Below, piece by piece: positions 7,018 to 7,919 of a stretch of 7,919 nucleotides of DNA. Source of the stretch: JAAUTS01 sp038250235 (lineage in GTDB: Bacteria > Verrucomicrobiota > Verrucomicrobiia > Methylacidiphilales > JAAUTS01). Under the pieces are notes generated by a model. The model ran no database searches. It had not been told where the DNA came from and worked only from the letters and a program-made list of their open reading frames with translations. A program made the translations under genes and the position numbers. Location: assembly GCA_038250235.1 (NCBI GenBank), contig JBBSCO010000091.1, positions 1-7,919 on the forward strand. The letters are read 5' to 3'. Every line of letters starts with the position of its first letter. The first letter of the stretch is position 1.

Positions 7018-7111
7018 GACACAATTCTTTCTTTCAGGTATTTGGGCAAGCGGGCCATTTTGTGTTCAGGCCTTGAGAAATAAATTTAAAAATAGACCAA
7101 CAGAAAGATTA

Positions 7112-7117
7112 ATTATA
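7112..7117 (-). promoter_or_regulatory. Possible -10 element (TATAAT)
   Basis: The minus strand reads TATAAT here, an exact -10 consensus, about 95 bases before the decayed glycosyltransferase start. The hexamer 17 bases upstream (ATCAAC) is a poor -35, and the region is AT-rich enough for a chance match. It is weak support for a promoter reading toward lower coordinates. Confidence 0.25.
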
Positions 7118-7151
7118 AGAAACAGTCTGAAATAGTTGATTATGGTTTTTT

Positions 7152-7178
7152 CTCCCAGGTTTGGATGCTAGATGGGAG
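7152..7178. repeat. Inverted repeat downstream of the partial sulfotransferase gene
   Basis: CTCCCA and TGGGAG pair with a 15-base loop, starting about 10 bases after the sulfotransferase stop. In the transcript of that gene the stem is followed by an A run, not a U run, so it does not have the form of an intrinsic terminator. On the plus strand no U run follows either. Confidence 0.3.
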
Positions 7179-7187
7179 GGGTAAGTA

Positions 7188-7919
7188 TCAATCCCCCGAA
7201 TAGCGCGTTTTCCATTCACTCAAGTCTCTCCCCAGCCAAGCTCCCAGATCAGTGATTTCACTTTGGTAAGAGGGAGACAAAGCAGCTGCGTCAGCTTCGG
7301 TAAGAGAAAGCTTTGTTGTCAAACGGATCAGCGTTTTAGCTTTGACGGATTGAAGCAGTTTCAGTGGAAAGATTTTTTTTATCAATTTTTTGACCGGATG
7401 TGGCCTCCCTATAAATTTGTAGGCTAAACGCAGTCTGACTTCACCAGAAACGTTGTACTTCAAAAAAGATGCAGGAAGGATGGATTCTACGCCAAGAAAA
7501 TTATAAATTTCTTTCATTAAAAAGGAAGGATCAGCGACCAGATCGTCAAAAAGCATGACCTTCATCTTGGAGTGGCCAAAAACTTTTTCAAAATGCTTGA
7601 GGCTCCCGGTATAAAATCCGTTCTCTTTATATCTATAGAGCCCTCCGTATCCCATGGCGCTGCGTTCAGGCTCCTTTTGTAAGCCTTGCGCGAAAGAGAG
7701 ATCTTCAAAACCTTCACGCACCAGATGAGAATAGGCGGAGAAGGCCCGTTCAACCGGATGCCGCAAAATGACGAGGATTCTGGATTCCGGATTAAATTGA
7801 TAAATGCGTTCCGCACTCATAGGGTTATTTAGGTAACTAGGAGAGCAATCCACTGCTAGCTGGTCGGAACGGCAGGGGGAATAGAGCTCCCGGTAGGTTT
7901 CAGCATCGTAAACAACCCC
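7188..7919 (-). CDS. PAPS-dependent sulfotransferase, N-terminus cut by window edge
   Basis: The frame is open from the window end to TGA at 7188-7190, giving 243 visible residues. The apparent start at 7853 is an internal GTG, because the frame continues without a stop for 22 codons to the edge (including YDAETYRELYSPCRSDQLAV). Visible motifs are VDCSPSYL (residues 23-30), the 3'-phosphate-binding segment RILVILRHPVERAFSAYSHL (47-66) with the conserved Arg and Ser, the YKENGFYTGSLKHFEKVFG stretch, and MLFDDLVADPSFLMKEIYNF. This order is typical of Sulfotransfer_1/heparan-type carbohydrate sulfotransferases. The 5'-phosphosulfate loop (usually near the N-terminus) lies beyond the edge, and roughly 50-80 residues are missing. 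It should transfer sulfate from PAPS to a glycan hydroxyl or amine. It belongs to a different subfamily from the sulfotransferase at 5315-6343, so it is not a recent duplicate. A 170-base gap separates it from the downstream genes, so co-transcription is uncertain. Confidence 0.9.
   Translation of the reverse strand, partial: GVVYDAETYRELYSPCRSDQLAVDCSPSYLNNPMSAERIYQFNPESRILVILRHPVERAFSAYSHLVREGFEDLSFAQGLQKEPERSAMGYGGLYRYKENGFYTGSLKHFEKVFGHSKMKVMLFDDLVADPSFLMKEIYNFLGVESILPASFLKYNVSGEVRLRLAYKFIGRPHPVKKLIKKIFPLKLLQSVKAKTLIRLTTKLSLTEADAAALSPSYQSEITDLGAWLGRDLSEWKTRYSGD

Larger units (their letters stand above)
7018..7187. other. AT-rich intergenic gap between sulfotransferase and decayed glycosyltransferase
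   Basis: This 170-base stretch has no credible coding sequence on either strand. It is markedly richer in A and T (about 7071-7150) than the flanking genes. It holds a minus-strand match to the bacterial -10 consensus and a 6-bp inverted repeat, listed separately. It is the largest non-coding gap in the window and therefore the most likely place for a promoter serving the downstream genes. Confidence 0.6.

Noticed and set aside
7152..7178. Intrinsic terminator after the partial sulfotransferase gene
   Set aside because: The stem is only 6 bp with a 15-base loop, and the downstream tract in the transcript is A-rich rather than U-rich.
1..7919. CRISPR arrays, tRNA/rRNA genes, insertion sequences, attachment sites
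   Set aside because: I saw no regularly spaced repeats, cloverleaf or rRNA-like sequence, transposase motifs or terminal inverted repeats.

Overview
The window is a bacterial surface-polysaccharide biosynthesis block. Every credible gene lies on the minus strand, so transcription runs from the high coordinates to the low ones. The genes are modular carbohydrate-building enzymes: glycosyltransferases of two fold classes, a polytopic membrane protein of the O-antigen polymerase/ligase type, and two different PAPS-dependent sulfotransferases. No ribosomal, tRNA or other phylogenetic marker is present, so the host cannot be named. Moderate base composition, undecaprenol-style polymer logic and very weak ribosome-binding sites fit a Gram-negative or PVC-like environmental bacterium, but that is only a guess.

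Layout in transcription order: (1) 7919-7188, a sulfotransferase lacking its N-terminus because it enters from the window edge. (2) 7187-7018, an AT-rich gap with a possible -10 element and a hairpin. (3) 7017-6460, a decayed family 2 glycosyltransferase. It has a single-base frameshift at about 6805, and its catalytic start then runs directly into an unrecognised tail. (4) 6459-6344, a short gap with a 6-bp hairpin and a near-perfect palindrome. (5) 6343-969, a tight run of five complete genes: sulfotransferase, two family 2 glycosyltransferases, Wzy-like membrane protein and family 4 glycosyltransferase. (6) 972-1, a second family 4 glycosyltransferase, cut by the window start. Four of the five junctions in this run are 4-base ATGA overlaps; the fifth is a 17-base gap.

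Together the genes suggest a locus where cytoplasmic glycosyltransferases build a repeat unit, sulfotransferases add sulfate esters, and the Wzy-like protein polymerises or transfers the chain outside the membrane. No flippase, chain-length regulator, exporter or initiating phosphoglycosyltransferase is visible, so the locus must extend beyond the window. The most distinctive points are the pairing of sulfotransferases with a polymer locus, the ATGA-coupled chain without clear Shine-Dalgarno sites, and the eroded glycosyltransferase between the two sulfotransferase genes.
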